Origin: Lancefieldella parvula_C
GTDB taxonomy: Bacteria > Actinomycetota > Coriobacteriia > Coriobacteriales > Atopobiaceae
Direction: 5' to 3'
NCBI RefSeq assembly: GCF_000758945.1
Contig: NZ_JRND01000003.1
Coordinates: 1-64,000 of the forward strand
DNA length: 64,000 nucleotides
The translations under genes and the position numbers were made by a program. The notes under the pieces were generated by a model. The model did no database searches. It saw only the letters and a list, made by a program, of their open reading frames with translations, and was not told where the DNA came from. Shown piece by piece: positions 51,093-59,258 of the stretch; positions within the stretch are counted from its first letter, which is position 1; each line of letters opens with the position of its first letter.

Positions 51093-52052
51093 ATGGAGCC
51101 AACACAGATTCGCTTAACTATTCCTGATTCAGTGGATCCTCTGTATCTCACGGGTCCAGCTGATAGTTTGCTCAGAGAAATTGAAGCGTCATGTGCGGCT
51201 CTTATTTCAGTCAGAGGCAAAGCAATCTTTTTGTCGGGAACTTCTCAAGAAATTGAGCAGTTAACGCTTATTTTTTCTCACCTAATTCAAATGGTCGAGT
51301 CTGGATCTAGGCCAACGCTTGAAGACGTAAAGTTGCTGCTTGATAGTACAAAAAGAAATGCCAACTTAGAGCAAACGGGAACACGTACCCTGTTTGTAAC
51401 TCATAAAGGCAAAGCAATTCAGCCTAAAACACAAGGTCAAATAGCGTATACCAAGGCAATTGCAAACAACTCTATAACCTTTGGTATTGGTCCTGCGGGT
51501 ACTGGCAAAACCTATTTGGCAGTTGCCATGGCGCTTGCTGCTTTGACTTCTCAGCAAATCAGCAGAATTGTGCTGGTAAGACCTGTTGTAGAAGCGGGAG
51601 AGTCTCTTGGTTTTCTTCCAGGAACACTTCAAGAAAAGCTTGATCCCTATATTAGGCCACTCTATGACGCACTCTTTGATATGACCTCTATGGAGTACGC
51701 AAATAACCTCATTGAACAGGGAATTGTCGAAATTGCTCCGCTTGCATTTATGCGTGGTCGTACTATGAATGACGCATTTGTTATTTTGGATGAGGCACAA
51801 AATACCACGCCTGAGCAGATGAAAATGTTTTTGACCCGCCTGGGTTTCTCGTCAAAGTTTGTTATTACCGGCGATGCAACGCAGCGAGACCTTGTGGGAA
51901 GAAGTGGTCTGGACGTTGCTCGACAGGTGTTGGGTAACTTGGAAGACGTTGCTTTTGTTGATTTAGATAGAAATGATATTGTTCGCCACACGTTGGTTGG
52001 TAAGATAGTTGATGCATACACTGCGTATGAGAAGAAACAGCTAGGGGAGTAA
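51093..52052 (+). CDS. phoH: PhoH-like ATPase
   Basis: A 319-residue PhoH-family protein. Walker A GPAGTGKTYLA is near residue 136 and Walker B AFVILDEAQN near 229, with VLVRPVVEAGESLGFLPG between. An N-terminal KH-like region precedes the ATPase. PhoH proteins are implicated in RNA metabolism together with YbeY, which is encoded next. It starts after TTGGGGGA and ends 1 base before ybeY. Confidence 0.93.
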   Translation: MEPTQIRLTIPDSVDPLYLTGPADSLLREIEASCAALISVRGKAIFLSGTSQEIEQLTLIFSHLIQMVESGSRPTLEDVKLLLDSTKRNANLEQTGTRTLFVTHKGKAIQPKTQGQIAYTKAIANNSITFGIGPAGTGKTYLAVAMALAALTSQQISRIVLVRPVVEAGESLGFLPGTLQEKLDPYIRPLYDALFDMTSMEYANNLIEQGIVEIAPLAFMRGRTMNDAFVILDEAQNTTPEQMKMFLTRLGFSSKFVITGDATQRDLVGRSGLDVARQVLGNLEDVAFVDLDRNDIVRHTLVGKIVDAYTAYEKKQLGE

Positions 52053-52053
52053 C

Positions 52054-52563
52054 GTGGTTAACGAGTACGACATTGTGATCGAAGAAGGCGTGGAGTCGCC
52101 AATTTCTGTGGAAGAGATTGAAGCCGATTGCAATCTTGTACTCTCTGAAGAGGGCGTGGAGCGCCCCTGCACGGTCTCCATTTCTGTAGTCAGTGATGCA
52201 GAGATTCAGCAGGTAAACCTTGAGTGGCGAGAAAAAAATGCGCCCACTGACGTTATTTCACTTGAGGTAGAGCGCCCTGATGATCCAGATTTGGCTCCCG
52301 GTGAGATGTGTGAGCTGGGCGATATTATTCTGGCTCCTCATTTTATTGCTCGCCAGGCAAAAGAATATGGCACTACAGAGGCAGATGAGTTTAGGCTTAT
52401 GCTCGTTCATGCCATGCTTCACCTGCTTGGATATGACCATATTGAAGATGATGAGGCAGAGATTATGGAAGCTCGTGAAGACGCTCTTGTTGCTCTGCTT
52501 TCAACGGATAGGACTATTGAGCCAGTTGTATTGACTCGCCACCGTGAGGGGATTGACGAGTAA
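52054..52563 (+). CDS. ybeY: Endoribonuclease YbeY
   Basis: A 169-residue metalloprotein needed for 16S rRNA 3'-end maturation and ribosome quality control. The zinc site HAMLHLLGYDH (HxxxHxxGxDH) is intact near residue 125, and REKNAPTDVISLEVE is conserved. GTG start after GGGGAG. It lies in the conserved phoH-ybeY-dgkA-era order. Confidence 0.95.
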   Translation: MVNEYDIVIEEGVESPISVEEIEADCNLVLSEEGVERPCTVSISVVSDAEIQQVNLEWREKNAPTDVISLEVERPDDPDLAPGEMCELGDIILAPHFIARQAKEYGTTEADEFRLMLVHAMLHLLGYDHIEDDEAEIMEAREDALVALLSTDRTIEPVVLTRHREGIDE

Positions 52564-52940
52564 TGATTCCGGGATCTAAAGGCAGACATCCAAGCTTTAA
52601 GCGCGGCCTTCTCTTTGCACTACAGGGTGCTCGCCAAGCATTTGCTCAGGAAGCAAACCTGCGTCGTATGGCCGTTGCTGCTGCAGTAACCGTGGTGGCG
52701 GGATTGTTTGTTGGCTTGGATGCCGTAAGCTGGGCACTTGTCCTTGCTTGTATTGGTGCGGTTTTAACCACAGAACTTCTCAATACAGCAATAGAAACCG
52801 TGGTAGATCTGGTTTCTCCAGAGTTTCATCCTATGGCTGGTAAAGCCAAAGATATTGCTGCGGCAGCTTCATGCTGTATTAGCATTACCGCAGCTCTTAT
52901 AGGACTTTTGATTTTCTCGCGTGCAATTTTTCATTGGTAA
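52563..52940 (+). CDS. dgkA: Diacylglycerol/undecaprenol kinase
   Basis: A 125-residue integral membrane kinase with three hydrophobic helices. The family motif ELLNTAIETVVDL near residue 75 and GKAKDIAAAA near 99 are present. In Gram-positives the enzyme phosphorylates undecaprenol for cell-wall carrier recycling, which is the likely role here. It overlaps ybeY by one base and precedes era by 12 bases. Confidence 0.93.
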   Translation: MIPGSKGRHPSFKRGLLFALQGARQAFAQEANLRRMAVAAAVTVVAGLFVGLDAVSWALVLACIGAVLTTELLNTAIETVVDLVSPEFHPMAGKAKDIAAAASCCISITAALIGLLIFSRAIFHW

Positions 52941-52952
52941 GTTGGAGGACAT

Positions 52953-53891
52953 ATGACCGCCAATTCAGTTTCTGAAAACACTACATCTGAGGCCACTCCC
53001 TTTAGGAGCGGTTTTGTTGCCCTAGTTGGTCGTCCTAGTGTTGGTAAGTCCACGCTGTTAAACGCATGTATGGGCCAGAAGGTGGCCATTGCAAGTCCTG
53101 TTGCTCAGACAACGCGTCGTCGTTTTAGGGCAGTGGTAAACGGTGAGAACTCCCAGCTGGTCATTGTAGATACCCCAGGCCTCCACAAGCCCAAAGACGC
53201 TCTTGGAAAAGAGCTCAACAAGGCAGCGCTCGGAGAGCTTAATGACGCTGATGTCATTGCTTTTTTGATTGATGCTACTAAGCCTGTTGGTCGTGGAGAT
53301 GAATGGGTTGCCAATCATGTTGAGCAGGCACATGCCGCCTTTAAGCTGCTGGTTATTACCAAGGCTGACATTGCAACTCCAGAGCAAGTAACAGAGCAGC
53401 TTGAGGCTGCACAAGCTCTTGCACACTTTGATGATGTGCTTGTTGTTTCTGCTCCAGAAGACTTCAATATTCAGGCATTTATTGCGCTAGTTTCAGAACA
53501 TCTTCCTGAGGGTCCCATGTGGTTCCCAGAGGACATGGAGACTGACGCATTGCCAGAAGACCTGGTAGCAGAGTTTGTTCGCGAGAAGCTCTTGTTGAAT
53601 CTTCGTCAAGAAGTTCCCCATTCCGTAGCCGTTGTTTGCGATTCCTATGAGGTGGCAACAGATGGACACCTCTCTATTTCTGCCACCATTTTGGTTGAGC
53701 GAGAAGGACAAAAGGGCATCGTAGTTGGTCAGGGCGGCTCTATGATTAAGCGCGTTGGTGTTGAGGCTAGAAAAGATCTAGAGAAACTGTTTGGTCGCAA
53801 GGTTTACCTTGACCTGCAGGTGCGCGTTCAGCCTCTCTGGAGACGTGATGCCAACGAGATTAAGCGCCTGGGCTACTCAACTGAGGACTAG
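52953..53891 (+). CDS. era: GTPase Era
   Basis: A ribosome-assembly GTPase that binds the 3' end of 16S rRNA. It has 312 residues: G1 GRPSVGKST near residue 27, G3 DTPGLHKP, G4 TKAD, and a C-terminal KH domain with VGQGGSMIKRVG near 262. It starts after TTGGAGGA. recO follows 2 bases after its stop. Confidence 0.96.
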   Translation: MTANSVSENTTSEATPFRSGFVALVGRPSVGKSTLLNACMGQKVAIASPVAQTTRRRFRAVVNGENSQLVIVDTPGLHKPKDALGKELNKAALGELNDADVIAFLIDATKPVGRGDEWVANHVEQAHAAFKLLVITKADIATPEQVTEQLEAAQALAHFDDVLVVSAPEDFNIQAFIALVSEHLPEGPMWFPEDMETDALPEDLVAEFVREKLLLNLRQEVPHSVAVVCDSYEVATDGHLSISATILVEREGQKGIVVGQGGSMIKRVGVEARKDLEKLFGRKVYLDLQVRVQPLWRRDANEIKRLGYSTED

Positions 53892-53893
53892 TT

Positions 53894-54643
53894 GTGCCTG
53901 GTAGAAAGAGTGCGCGTCTTAAAGCAATTGTGCTTGATAGAACAAAACTCGCTGAGCAAGATCTCATCTTAACCATGCTCTCCGATTCGGGAGAAGAGCG
54001 TCGCGCTGTCGCAAAGGGTGCCAGGAAGCCGGGCGGCCGCTTTGCTGCTCGCGTTGAACTGTTTTGTGAGCTAGACGTGCTGCTGGCAGAAGGTCGCTCG
54101 CTTGATATCCTGTCCGAGGCAACGCTGCTTGAGCCGCACGCATCACTGCGCGGAGATCTTTCTAAGGTAGCAGCCGCGTCAGCTATCTGTGAAGTCGCCC
54201 GTCTTTCGTGTATCGACGGCGTCGAAGACGCGTTTCTCTATCCATTGCTTTCTAGGGCTCTCAGAGCCTGCGAAGAAGTAGCTGACGAGAAACACTTAGA
54301 TCTTGTTGTTGCTGCTTATGTGTTTAAGGTTTTGGCACACGAAGGCTGGCGTCCTGAGCTGGAATCGTGCATTGCCTGTGGAGATGAAGCTCTGACGTAC
54401 TTCTCGCCAGCTGCTGGTGGTGCATTGTGTGGAAGTTGTGCGCATGAGATTGAGGGCGCCATTGAAGTAACTCCACTTGAGCTCTCGTGGTTGTCATCGC
54501 TTCTGAAACTTACCTTTGACCAGCTTGTTGTTGCAGAAATTGCTCCAGAAACTGCGCTCTTTTTGCTCACCAGCGCACATATTTGGGCGGCAACACATCT
54601 TGAAGCGCGACTCAAAGCATTTGAATTTCTGCTCAGTATCTAG
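53894..54643 (+). CDS. recO: DNA repair protein RecO
   Basis: Loads RecA with RecR on gapped DNA. It has 249 residues: an N-terminal OB fold (LKAIVLDRTKLAEQDLILTMLS, GARKPGG), a helical part and a C4 zinc site (C-IA-C near residue 156, C-GS-C near 176). GTG start right after era. The era-recO linkage is conserved. No clear terminator follows. Confidence 0.92.
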   Translation: MPGRKSARLKAIVLDRTKLAEQDLILTMLSDSGEERRAVAKGARKPGGRFAARVELFCELDVLLAEGRSLDILSEATLLEPHASLRGDLSKVAAASAICEVARLSCIDGVEDAFLYPLLSRALRACEEVADEKHLDLVVAAYVFKVLAHEGWRPELESCIACGDEALTYFSPAAGGALCGSCAHEIEGAIEVTPLELSWLSSLLKLTFDQLVVAEIAPETALFLLTSAHIWAATHLEARLKAFEFLLSI

Positions 54644-54778
54644 CTGAAGTGTATTTTTACTAGCAAAGTTCACCAGTAACTGGTATCCTCTTGTAGGTTA
54701 TTTCCTTGTTCTTAGGGGCTAGTCACTGCCGGCTACCTTCTCAGTACAAGGAGTATTCAACGCGAAAGGCGGTTTATT
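54644..54778 (+). promoter_or_regulatory. rpsO leader region
   Basis: A 135-base spacer. ACCAGTAACTGGT (54672-54684) is a 13-bp palindrome beside a TATCCT (54684-54689) that could be a -10. S15 often represses its own mRNA by binding the leader; no specific S15-binding fold was recognised here. GCGAAAGGCGG lies directly before the start. Confidence 0.3.
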
Positions 54779-55057
54779 ATGGCAGTAACTAAGGATCGTA
54801 AGGCTGAGCTCATCAAGCAGTACGGCAAGGACGAGAAGGACTCCGGTTCCGCACAGGTTCAGGTTGCTCTTCTTACTGAGCGTATTCGTCAGCTCACCGA
54901 CCACATGAAGTCCCACCAGAAGGACTTCCACACTCGTCGTGGTCTTCTGATGCTCGTTGGTAAGCGTCGTCGTCTTCTTTCTTACATCAAGTCGAACGAC
55001 ATTGAAGAGTACCGTACTCTTATTGCTTCCCTGGGTATCCGCGACAACATCCAGTAA
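54779..55057 (+). CDS. rpsO: 30S ribosomal protein S15
   Basis: A 92-residue ribosomal protein; the 16S rRNA-binding segments GSAQVQVALLTERIRQLTDHM and RGLLMLVGKRRRLLSYI are intact. It sits upstream of pnp, as in E. coli and many others, with a hairpin between. It is separated from ribF, its usual neighbour in many Gram-positives. Confidence 0.97.
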   Translation: MAVTKDRKAELIKQYGKDEKDSGSAQVQVALLTERIRQLTDHMKSHQKDFHTRRGLLMLVGKRRRLLSYIKSNDIEEYRTLIASLGIRDNIQ

Positions 55058-55068
55058 GTTGGCTTTTT

Positions 55069-55090
55069 AGGGCGCCGTCTGGCGCCCTTT
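55069..55090 (+). terminator. Hairpin between rpsO and pnp
   Basis: AGGGCGCC (55069-55076) and GGCGCCCT (55081-55088) form a perfect 8-bp GC-rich stem with loop GTCT, followed by a short T-rich stretch. It is probably a partial terminator or RNase processing site. Confidence 0.65.
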
Positions 55091-55141
55091 ATGTTTGAGG
55101 CCCGTTTGCAATGGGGCAAACGGAGATAGAAGAGGAAAGAA

Positions 55142-57340
55142 ATGACTAAAGTAACTCACGAATTTGACCTCTACGGTAAGCACTACACCCTTGAGGCTGG
55201 TGAGCTCGCAAAGCAGGCAACTGGTGCCTGTATCGTTAAGTGCGGCGATTCCACCGTACTTCTCACTGCAGTGGTTTCCAAGGAGCGTAAGGATTACGAC
55301 TTCTTCCCACTGACTGTTGATTTTATTGAGAAAATGTACGCAGTTGGTCGCGTTCCTGGTGGCTACCTCAAGCGCGAGGCTCGTCCATCTGAGAAGGCAA
55401 CCCTTACTGCTCGTATGATTGACCGTCCTCTGCGTCCGTCCTTCCCAGATGGCTTCCGCAACGAGGTTCAAATTGTTGCAACTTCTCTTGTTGCTGATCA
55501 GGTAAACGCTGTCGATACCATCTCTGTCATGGGCGCGTCTGCTGCTCTGGCCGTTGGTGGCGTTCCTTTTGAGGGACCACTTGCGTGCGTCCGTATTGGC
55601 CGCAATGCTGATACCGGCGAGTTCCTGGTTAACCCAACCTATGAAGAGCGTGATCACTCTGACCTTGACCTTGAGCTTGGCGGTTCTTCTACCTTTATTT
55701 CCATGCTTGAGGCTGGTGCAGATGAGATTTCCGAAGAGGATATGCTCTCCGCTATGGCATTTGGTCAGGAAGCAATTGCAGCCTTCTGCGAGGAGCAGAA
55801 GAAGTTTATTGCTAAGTGGGAAGAGGTTAACGGCCCTATCGTTAAGCGTGAGTACATCCTTGACGAGCCAATCGCTGAGGTCCATGACCGCATCTTTGCT
55901 TACTATGACCAGATGAGTGCTGCTCTTAAGGACGCTGACAAGCAGTCCCGTATGCAGAAGGTTGCTGACCTGATGGACGAGATTAAGGCTCAGTTCACCG
56001 AGGAGGAGCAGGAGCTTTGGAGCCGCGCTATTGCCGTTGAGCTCAAGGGTCTTGAGAAGCACGCTATGCGCGTCATGGTTGTTGAGACCGGCGAGCGTGT
56101 TGACGGCCGTGTTGCAGACGAGATCCGTCCAATCATGGTCAAGCCTGATTACCTGCCACTTGTTCACGGCTCTGGTCTTTTCCAGCGTGGTCAGACTCAG
56201 GTTCTCTCCATTTGTACGCTTGGCATGCTCAACGAGTGGCAGCGTCTTGACACCATTGAGCCAATGGATGGCAAGCGCTACATTCACCACTACAACTTCC
56301 CACCATTCTGCACCGGTGAGACTGGCCGTATGGGCAGTCCAAAGCGCCGCGAGATTGGTCACGGAGCTCTTGCAGAGCGCGCACTTCTGCCTGTCATTCC
56401 TTCCGAGGAAGAGTTCCCTTACACCATCCGCGTTGTCTCTGAGGTAATGGAGTCCAATGGTTCTTCTTCCATGGCTTCTACCTGCGGTTCTACGCTTTCA
56501 CTTATGGATGCAGGCGTTCCTCTCAAGCGTCCTGTTTCTGGTGTTGCAATGGGTCTTATCCAGGAGAACGGCAAGACTGTTGTTCTTACCGATATCCAGG
56601 GTCTTGAGGACTTCCTCGGCGACATGGACTTCAAGGTCTGCGGTACCACCAAGGGTATTACCGCAATGCAGATGGACAACAAGGCAACTGGTCTTACTCC
56701 AGAGATTCTGCGCAGTGCACTTCTTCAGGCTCAAGAGGGCCGTATGTTCATTCTGAACAAGATGCTCGAGCAGATTCCTGCACCTCGTACTGAGACCAAA
56801 GAGACCGCTCCACAAATCATCTCGCTTTCTATCCCAACCGATAAGATTCGCGACGTCATTGGCTCTGGTGGCAAGGTTATCCGCGGTATCCAGGAGGATA
56901 CGGGTGCAACCGTTGACATTCAGGAGGATGGCACCGTCTTTATTGCTGGTACCAATGGTGCTGCTGAGGCTGCTGCAGAGCGCATCAAGGCCATCGTCAA
57001 GGTTCCAGAGGTAGGCGAGGAGTACACTGGTCGCGTAGTTGGTCTTCAGCCATTCGGCGCCTTTGTTGAGCTTCTTCCTGGCAAAGATGGCCTGCTTCAC
57101 ATTTCCCGCGTTGCACAGGGACGTGTCGAGAAGATCGAGGATGTCCTGGCTGTTGGCGACGAGGTTAAGGTTCAGGTCCTTGAGGTAGACGAGAAGGGCA
57201 AGATTTCTCTTGACCGTCTTGATAAGCCAGAGGCACCACAGGGCGCTCCAAAGAAGGAGCGCGAGGAGCGTCGTCCACGTCGTCAGAACGACAACGGCAA
57301 CTCTGAGCGTCGCCAGCCACGTCGTCACCACGACGCATAA
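55142..57340 (+). CDS. pnp: Polyribonucleotide nucleotidyltransferase (PNPase)
   Basis: A 3'-5' phosphorolytic exoribonuclease in mRNA decay. It has 732 residues: two RNase PH domains (KREARPSEKATLTARMIDRPLRP; MGSPKRREIGHGALAERAL), a KH domain (VIGSGGKVIRGIQ near residue 575), an S1 domain (~625-695), and a basic Arg/Gln/His tail. It starts after GAGGAAAG. Weak hairpins on both sides make it a semi-independent unit. Confidence 0.97.
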   Translation: MTKVTHEFDLYGKHYTLEAGELAKQATGACIVKCGDSTVLLTAVVSKERKDYDFFPLTVDFIEKMYAVGRVPGGYLKREARPSEKATLTARMIDRPLRPSFPDGFRNEVQIVATSLVADQVNAVDTISVMGASAALAVGGVPFEGPLACVRIGRNADTGEFLVNPTYEERDHSDLDLELGGSSTFISMLEAGADEISEEDMLSAMAFGQEAIAAFCEEQKKFIAKWEEVNGPIVKREYILDEPIAEVHDRIFAYYDQMSAALKDADKQSRMQKVADLMDEIKAQFTEEEQELWSRAIAVELKGLEKHAMRVMVVETGERVDGRVADEIRPIMVKPDYLPLVHGSGLFQRGQTQVLSICTLGMLNEWQRLDTIEPMDGKRYIHHYNFPPFCTGETGRMGSPKRREIGHGALAERALLPVIPSEEEFPYTIRVVSEVMESNGSSSMASTCGSTLSLMDAGVPLKRPVSGVAMGLIQENGKTVVLTDIQGLEDFLGDMDFKVCGTTKGITAMQMDNKATGLTPEILRSALLQAQEGRMFILNKMLEQIPAPRTETKETAPQIISLSIPTDKIRDVIGSGGKVIRGIQEDTGATVDIQEDGTVFIAGTNGAAEAAAERIKAIVKVPEVGEEYTGRVVGLQPFGAFVELLPGKDGLLHISRVAQGRVEKIEDVLAVGDEVKVQVLEVDEKGKISLDRLDKPEAPQGAPKKEREERRPRRQNDNGNSERRQPRRHHDA

Positions 57341-57400
57341 GGCACACTCAAACTCAATGGGTTTCTCGTCACGCGAGGTCTTATAAAACATGAGGTATTG

Positions 57401-57432
57401 AAGAGAGCTTCGATGCATGTCGGAGCTCTCTT
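57401..57432 (+). terminator. Hairpin terminator after pnp
   Basis: AAGAGAGCTTCGA (57401-57413) pairs with TCGGAGCTCTCTT (57420-57432), 13 bp with one G-U pair and a 6-base loop, followed by GTTATTCTG. Long stem but modest T-run. Confidence 0.7.
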
Positions 57433-57493
57433 GTTATTCTGTTGAGATTTTGATTCTTTGGGAATATATAGCGTAATACGTGCAGATTTTTTA

Positions 57494-57499
57494 TATAAT
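57494..57499 (+). promoter_or_regulatory. Likely -10 of rnj
   Basis: TATAAT in a T/A-rich stretch. The hexamer 17 bases upstream (GCGTAA, 57471) is not a standard -35. It implies an ~80-base leader, which contains an AGACG/CGTCT stem (57533-57554). Confidence 0.35.
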
Positions 57500-57588
57500 T
57501 AAACAACATGTAGATTTTGCAAAAAGTCTTATAGACGGCCATTTGGGTTGCGTCTGTCATAGAAAGTTTTTGAAAGGAAAGCGTTTTA

Positions 57589-59253
57589 ATGCCTAAAAAA
57601 GACCCAGCTCTTAAAGTCATTCCTATGGGCGGACTTGATGGCATTGGCAAGAACATGACCGTTTTTGAATACGGTAATGATATGGTGCTTGTTGATGCTG
57701 GTTTGATGTTCCCAGATGACGAACAGCCTGGTATTGACCTAGTTTTGCCAGACTACACCTATGTACTTGAAAATGAAGATAAGCTTCGCGGTATTTTGAT
57801 TACCCACGGTCACGAGGATCACATTGGTGCTCTTCCGTACCTGCTTATGGACCTTACTCGTAAGGTGCCAATCTATTCCAGCAAGCTCTCGCTTGGCTTT
57901 ATTGAAGGCAAGCTTGCTGAGCACAAGATTGTGGGCACCAAGCTTCGTGAGGTTACTGATGGCTCAAAGGTCCAGCTTGGCGCCTTTGACATCACGTTCT
58001 TCTCGATGACTCACTCTATTCCTGCAGCTTTTGGTATTCATATGAAGACTCCTGCAGGAACCCTTATTCACTCTGGTGACTTTAAGCTTGATCAGACTCC
58101 AATTGATGGCGTGCGTCCAAATTATGCGGCTATCACCAAGTTTGGCTCCGAGGGTCTTGACCTGCTGTTGTCTGACTCAACTAACGCTAATCGCCCCGGT
58201 ATGACTCCATCCGAGGCTTCTGTTGGTGCGGCGCTTCGTCACATCATTAAGAATGCAACTGGTCGCGTCTTTGTTGCGTCGTTCTCAAGCCACATTCACC
58301 GCCTGCAGCAGGTGTGCGATGCCTCTGTTGCGGTAAAGCGTAAGGTTGTTGTTACCGGTCGCTCTATGATTACCAACACAAAGGTAGCGCGTGAGCTTGG
58401 TTATCTCAATATCGCAGACAAAGACATCATTGATGCGTACGATGTTGATAAACTCGCAGATGATCGCATTGTTGTTCTGTGCACCGGTTCCCAGGGAGAG
58501 CCTCTGAGTGCTTTAGCACGCATGGCAAACGGAGAGCACAAGTCGCTTTCCATTCGTCCTCAGGACACCGTAATCATCTCTGCAACTCCTGTTCCAGGTA
58601 ACGAGAAGAGCGTTCAATCCATCATCAACGCACTCTCTAAGATTGGTTGTGAAATTTACGACAAGTCAAAGGCACTTGTCCACGTTTCTGGCCATGGTAG
58701 CCAGGAAGAGCTCAAGCTTATGCTTGGTATGGCTCGTCCAAAGAACTTCATGCCTGTTCATGGTGAGGCTGTTCACCTGCGTGCTCACGCAGAACTTGCT
58801 CAGCAGATGGGCGTTCCTGCTAATCGCATTTTCATTCTTGATAACGGCGACACGCTTGAGATGAGAAACGGCAAGGTTACTCGCGGTAAGACGGTTGAGT
58901 CTGGCGTAGTGTACGTTGACGGCCTCTCTGTCACCGACGCTAACCCTGTTGTTCTTCGTGACCGTCAGCGCCTTTCTCAGGACGGCATTGTTACCGCTGT
59001 GGTAACCCTTGTTGGTCGCAACCTTAAGCCTGGTGTTGTTGAGATTTCTGGCCGTGGTGTTTCATTTGCCGACGATGACGAGCTTATGAATGACGCACAG
59101 AATCTTGTGAGAAATTCAATCGAGAAGGCCTCTAAATCCGAAGGTGCAAACATTGAAGCAATGAGAAAGAGCGTACGCAATGCCCTTTCTAACTTCCTTT
59201 GGAGCAAAACTCGTACTCGACCAATGGTTATTCCGGTCATTATGGAGGTATAA
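57589..59253 (+). CDS. rnj: Ribonuclease J
   Basis: An endo/5'-3' exoribonuclease of Gram-positive mRNA and rRNA processing. A 554-residue metallo-beta-lactamase/beta-CASP protein: HGHEDHIGALPYLL near residue 72, SDSTNANRPG near 200, the beta-CASP ASFSSHIHR segment, VHVSGHGSQEE and FMPVHGEAVHL. It starts after GAAAGGAAAG. Only one copy is present here. ftsK follows 5 bases after the stop. Confidence 0.95.
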   Translation: MPKKDPALKVIPMGGLDGIGKNMTVFEYGNDMVLVDAGLMFPDDEQPGIDLVLPDYTYVLENEDKLRGILITHGHEDHIGALPYLLMDLTRKVPIYSSKLSLGFIEGKLAEHKIVGTKLREVTDGSKVQLGAFDITFFSMTHSIPAAFGIHMKTPAGTLIHSGDFKLDQTPIDGVRPNYAAITKFGSEGLDLLLSDSTNANRPGMTPSEASVGAALRHIIKNATGRVFVASFSSHIHRLQQVCDASVAVKRKVVVTGRSMITNTKVARELGYLNIADKDIIDAYDVDKLADDRIVVLCTGSQGEPLSALARMANGEHKSLSIRPQDTVIISATPVPGNEKSVQSIINALSKIGCEIYDKSKALVHVSGHGSQEELKLMLGMARPKNFMPVHGEAVHLRAHAELAQQMGVPANRIFILDNGDTLEMRNGKVTRGKTVESGVVYVDGLSVTDANPVVLRDRQRLSQDGIVTAVVTLVGRNLKPGVVEISGRGVSFADDDELMNDAQNLVRNSIEKASKSEGANIEAMRKSVRNALSNFLWSKTRTRPMVIPVIMEV

Positions 59254-59258
59254 GCCCA

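Noticed and set aside
55067..56362. Long open frame on the minus strand across pnp (431 codons)
   Set aside because: Antisense to pnp, no family resemblance, composition typical of a mirror frame.
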